This document shows positions 11,387-14,653 of a DNA stretch of 14,653 nucleotides, one piece after another; the first letter of the stretch is position 1; every line of letters begins with the position of its first letter. The DNA is from CS4-C045 sp964347545 (GTDB lineage Bacteria > Planctomycetota > Planctomycetia > Pirellulales > UBA7805): NCBI GenBank assembly GCA_964347545.1, contig CAYFZZ010000347.1, positions 1 to 14,653 on the forward strand, in the 5' to 3' direction. The notes below the pieces were generated by a model. The model was given only the letters and a program-made list of their open reading frames with translations, was not told where the DNA came from and did not search any database. The position numbers and the translations under genes were made by a program.

Positions 11387-13060
11387 TCAGCGGGGTGGAG
11401 AAACGGGTGGGCCTGGCCAGCGGTCACGGCCGGGCATGGGCGGCCATCTGCCGAGTCCCGCCAGGTCCCCCCCACCGTGGACAGCCTCCCCCGCCGCCGT
11501 CATCGCCGGCTGCCGGCTGACCGCGTTGGTCCAGCCGACCAGGGGACCGGGGTACAGACCGACCACCAACACGATCACGGCACAGAAGGCGGTGGTCCAG
11601 GCCGCGCCCGCCGTCCCCGCTATCCGTGGGGAGGGCGGGGCGAAATCCGACGTGGAAAAGTACATCACCGCCACCACGCGGAGGTAATACGCTGCCGCCA
11701 CGGCGGCGTTCAACACGCCGCCGATCGCCAGCGCCAGAAACCACGTCCGCCCGGTCAGATCACCGATCGGGTCGGGTCCGCTGGCGATCGTGAGCGTGGA
11801 GTTGAAGAGCCCGAGTTTGCCCCAGAAACCTGCCAGAGGGGGGATGCCCGCCAGGCTGAACATGAACAGAGCGATCGCGGCCGCCACCGGTCCCCGCGTT
11901 CGGCCCAGCCCCGCCAGCTGGTCGACCTCGTCCAGCCGCTGACCCCCGCCATCCAAGTAGACCAACGCGGCGAAGGTGCCCAGGGCAGCCGCCACATAGA
12001 CCACCAGGTACAGCCAGGTGGCTCCCAACCCGGCGGCTCCCACCTGCCGCCACGTCGGCTCGGCCTCGGCAACCTCCCCCGCCGCCAGCCAGACGGCAAC
12101 CCCCATCAGGAGGTATCCGGCGTGCGCGATCGAGGAGTACGCCAGCAGCCGGCGGAGGTTCCGCTGCCACAGCGCCACCAGATTCCCGACCGTCATGGTC
12201 CCCAGTGCCAACAGCAGGCACAGCAGCCAAGCCTGGCCACCCGCCGCGGGCAGGATCACCGTCCCCAGCCGCACCAGGGCCGCCACCCCGGCCAGTTTGG
12301 GGATCACCGCCAACACGGCGGCGGTAAAGTTGGTCGTTCCCTGATAGACGTCGGGAGCGTAAAAATGAAAGGGGACGATGGCAATTTTGAAGCCCAGCCC
12401 GGCCACGACCAGGATCCCGGCCAACGTTGCCAGGATCTCGCGTGAGCCCCCCCCCGCTGCTGCTCCCATGGTCGATCCGATCCCATCCAGGCGTATCGAA
12501 CCGGCCAGACCGTAGAGGAAACTGAAGCCGTACAGTAGCAGAGCGGACGAAAGGATGCTGAGAAAGAAATATTTAACCGTCGCTTCCTCGGACAACCTGT
12601 CCCGGCGTCCCAGGACCAGCAAGACATACGTTGGGATGGTGATCAGTTCCAGCCCCAGGAACAACACGATCAGATCCGCCGCGGTGGCGACCACCATCAA
12701 GCCGGCCACGACCAGCAGCAGCGAGCCCAGGGCTTCGGCCGTCGGCCGCTGACCCTCGACTCGCGCCAGCAGGGCCAGCAACAAAAAACCCAGCACCACG
12801 GCCAGGCACCGGAGGGCATAGCCCAAAAGGTCAAAGGTCACGGGCCCGTAAGCCAGACCGGCCAATCCAGCGCGCTCGACCGCCACCAGCTGGTCGTATT
12901 CGATGAACAAACTGCAGCCGGCCCCGCCCAGCCCCAAGACCGCATACCCAATCCCGCCGCGGCGCGGCGCTTCGAAGGCCCCGGCGACGTAGATCCAGCA
13001 GGCCGCGATGACCAAAAGCAGCTCGGGCATCAAGCGGAGAATCGTCTCGTAACTGACCAT
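11387..13060 (-). CDS. nuoN: NuoN, NADH-quinone oxidoreductase subunit N
   Basis: One of the antiporter-like proton-pumping membrane subunits of respiratory complex I. The 557 residues contain about 14 hydrophobic helices. Seen: LGLELITIPTYVLL (135-148) with the conserved Glu138; the helix with Lys225 in GFKIAIVPFHFYAPDVYQG (223-241); Lys255; RNLRRLLAYSSIAHAGYLLMG (300-320 region); and FWGKLGLF (412-419) with Lys415. These acid and lysine residues form the proton path. The ATG at 13060 lies 16 nt after the nuoM stop and has AGGG about 8 nt upstream; an in-frame TTG at 13114 lies inside nuoM. The last 45 or so residues after the final helix are Pro/Gly/Arg-rich and longer than usual. Order nuoM-nuoN is the standard one; mrp follows. 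Confidence 0.97.
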   Translation of the reverse strand: MVSYETILRLMPELLLVIAACWIYVAGAFEAPRRGGIGYAVLGLGGAGCSLFIEYDQLVAVERAGLAGLAYGPVTFDLLGYALRCLAVVLGFLLLALLARVEGQRPTAEALGSLLLVVAGLMVVATAADLIVLFLGLELITIPTYVLLVLGRRDRLSEEATVKYFFLSILSSALLLYGFSFLYGLAGSIRLDGIGSTMGAAAGGGSREILATLAGILVVAGLGFKIAIVPFHFYAPDVYQGTTNFTAAVLAVIPKLAGVAALVRLGTVILPAAGGQAWLLCLLLALGTMTVGNLVALWQRNLRRLLAYSSIAHAGYLLMGVAVWLAAGEVAEAEPTWRQVGAAGLGATWLYLVVYVAAALGTFAALVYLDGGGQRLDEVDQLAGLGRTRGPVAAAIALFMFSLAGIPPLAGFWGKLGLFNSTLTIASGPDPIGDLTGRTWFLALAIGGVLNAAVAAAYYLRVVAVMYFSTSDFAPPSPRIAGTAGAAWTTAFCAVIVLVVGLYPGPLVGWTNAVSRQPAMTAAGEAVHGGGDLAGLGRWPPMPGRDRWPGPPVSPPR

Positions 13061-13076
13061 CGACTCGTCCCTCGCC

Positions 13077-14653
13077 TCATCCCTCTCCGTCGCCACCGGA
13101 CTTGCGGCGGGCAACTTCGGCTGTCCCTCCGCTGGCCTCCCAGGCCTCTTCCGCCGCGGCCGCCGCGGCCGTCACCGAGGGCTCCATCCGCTGGAGGAAA
13201 TACTGCGGATACAACCCGATCCAGAGCACGAACACGGCCAGCGGCAGGAGAGCACAAACTTCTCGCGGACCCAGATCGCGGACCGCCTCGCGGTCAGAGC
13301 CAACTTCTGCCGGCCGCCGCAGGGGCCCAAAGAACACCCGTTCCACCAGCCACAACAGGTACCAGGCCCCCAAGACCACCCCCGCCACGGCCAGGACGGC
13401 GACCGTCATCAGCTGCCAGCCGCCACCCGCCGCGGCCGTCGCCCAGGCCCGCTGAAACATTCCCACCAACAGCAGCACTTCGCCGGCAAAACCGTTCAGG
13501 CCCGGCAAGCCTATGCTGGCAAAGGTGAAAAACAACATGCAGAACGCCAACCGCGGCACCTCCGCCGCAATGCCGCTCAGCTCGGCAATCCGCCGCGTGT
13601 GATACCGTTCGTAGATCATGCCCACGATGGCGAACAAGGCCCCCGTCGAAAGACCATGATTGACCGCCTGCAACAAGCCCCCCTGCGTCCCCAAGCGATT
13701 CAAGGCAAACAGCCCCAGCATGCAAAAGCCCAGATGGCTGACGCTGGAATAGGCGATCAACCGCTTGATATCTGCCTGAGCCAGAGCCACGAGGGCGCCG
13801 TACACGATCCCCGCCACCGAAATCCACAACAGCCAGGGGCACAGGGCCGCCGTGGCGTCGGGTAACAGCGGCAGGTTGAAGCGGGCAAATCCGTAAGTGC
13901 CGATTTTCAATAGGACCCCAGCCAACAAGACGCTGCCCGCCGTAGGGGCCTGCACATGCGCCAGCGGCAACCAGGTGTGGAAGGGGAAGAGGGGCACCTT
14001 GATGGCAAAACCAATAAACAAAGCTGCAAAAATCCAATACTGCCACGTGAGGGGCATCGCCCCACGCCCCACCGCAGCTGTCAATTCAGGAATCGAAAAC
14101 GTCAACGTCGCGGTGCCGGGCTGCCAGTAGTGCCACAACACGATCGAGAGGAGGCCCAAAAAGGTCAACACGCTGCCCGCCAGCGTGAACAAAAAGAATT
14201 TCATCGCCGCATACCGACGCTGCTCGCTGCCCCAAATCCCAATCAGGAAGAACAAGGGAATCAAGGTGAATTCAAAGAAGACATAAAACAGGATGATGTC
14301 CCGGGCCACGAAAACGCCCAACATCCCTGTCTCCAGCAATAACAGCATCGCATAAAACGTCCCCGCCCGATCGGTGATCGCCTCCCAACTGACCAGCACC
14401 GCGGTCACCATCAGCAAGGCCGACAGCCCGTAGAACCAGAGCCCCAGCCCGTCCAAGCCAATGCTGCAGCGGACGTCCAACCCGGTCTGCACCCCCAGCC
14501 AGGCGCCGTCCCACACCGCATACTCCAGCTGGTCCTGGGGGGCATAGCCAAAGACCACCACCCCCGCCAGCAACAGCGTCACCAGGGTGGTCGCCAGGGC
14601 CAGCCTGGCGGCGACCAGGCGGCGCTGCCTGGCGACCAGCCAGATCGCGGCGG
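13077..14653 (-). CDS. nuoM: NuoM, NADH-quinone oxidoreductase subunit M, 5' end outside the window
   Basis: Antiporter-like proton-pumping subunit of complex I. The frame is open to the right edge; the GTG at 14582 is internal, because the 23 codons before it read as ordinary NuoM sequence (a basic stretch, then a hydrophobic helix). Seen in about 524 visible residues: DGLGLWFYGLSALLM; FFEFTLIPLFFLIGIWG with the essential Glu (codon near 14272); FAIKVPLFPFHTWLPLAH with the pump Lys (near 13999), then VQAPTAGSVLLAGVLLKIG with a second Lys; and AQADIKRLIAYSSVSHLGF. The C-terminal tail after the last helix is Ala/Glu-rich. Only the start, probably the first helix, is missing. The stop is 16 nt before the nuoN start, so the two are cotranscribed; nuoK and nuoL are expected upstream, outside the window. 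Confidence 0.97.
   Translation of the reverse strand, partial: AAIWLVARQRRLVAARLALATTLVTLLLAGVVVFGYAPQDQLEYAVWDGAWLGVQTGLDVRCSIGLDGLGLWFYGLSALLMVTAVLVSWEAITDRAGTFYAMLLLLETGMLGVFVARDIILFYVFFEFTLIPLFFLIGIWGSEQRRYAAMKFFLFTLAGSVLTFLGLLSIVLWHYWQPGTATLTFSIPELTAAVGRGAMPLTWQYWIFAALFIGFAIKVPLFPFHTWLPLAHVQAPTAGSVLLAGVLLKIGTYGFARFNLPLLPDATAALCPWLLWISVAGIVYGALVALAQADIKRLIAYSSVSHLGFCMLGLFALNRLGTQGGLLQAVNHGLSTGALFAIVGMIYERYHTRRIAELSGIAAEVPRLAFCMLFFTFASIGLPGLNGFAGEVLLLVGMFQRAWATAAAGGGWQLMTVAVLAVAGVVLGAWYLLWLVERVFFGPLRRPAEVGSDREAVRDLGPREVCALLPLAVFVLWIGLYPQYFLQRMEPSVTAAAAAAEEAWEASGGTAEVARRKSGGDGEG

Overview
The window looks like chromosomal DNA of a GC-rich, Gram-negative-type bacterium, most likely a planctomycete (Pirellula-like lineage). 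This is inferred from the gene mix, not from a database search: a lipid A gene (lpxB), OmpA-type and ankyrin lipoproteins, an EF-G2-type GTPase, split complex I genes, and a tiny histone H1-like protein made only of Ala, Lys, Arg and Thr after the start Met. Fourteen genes are supported; two run off the window edges. No tRNA, rRNA, CRISPR array, transposon or phage gene was seen.

Layout. (1) 1-4461, minus strand, in transcription order: a TlpA-like membrane-anchored thioredoxin, an OmpA-C lipoprotein with a long coiled coil, hisH, hisA, and the N-terminal third or less of an EF-G2-like GTPase. hisH and hisA are separated by a 148-nt spacer holding two perfect 7-bp hairpins. (2) 4462-4626 is a divergent promoter region with a 10-bp direct repeat, GCGTATACTA, 15 bp apart. 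(3) 4627-10117, plus strand: an ankyrin-repeat lipoprotein whose stop overlaps the GTG start of a CYTH-domain (class IV adenylate cyclase-like) protein; then lpxB, an M50 site-2-type membrane protease and an SGNH-hydrolase-like protein, the last two overlapping by 7 nt; then a 639-bp AT-tract-rich, structured non-coding region and the 66-residue histone-like gene, ended by a strong intrinsic terminator. (4) 10213-14653, minus strand, convergent with the histone-like gene: nuoM (5' end outside the window), nuoN, and a Mrp/NBP35-family P-loop ATPase.

How the genes relate. hisH and hisA give consecutive steps of histidine synthesis. lpxB makes the lipid A disaccharide, so with the OmpA-C lipoprotein it points to a true outer membrane. 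nuoM and nuoN are proton-pumping membrane subunits of NADH dehydrogenase, and the adjacent Mrp protein belongs to the family of the mitochondrial complex I assembly factor Ind1/NUBPL, so the trio may be functionally linked.

The points most worth a second look are the 13-G homopolymer that encodes the Walker A loop of Mrp, the mrp-complex I linkage, the histone-like gene with its curved and hairpin-rich surroundings, the overlapping ankyrin/CYTH pair, and the tandem GCGTATACTA repeat.
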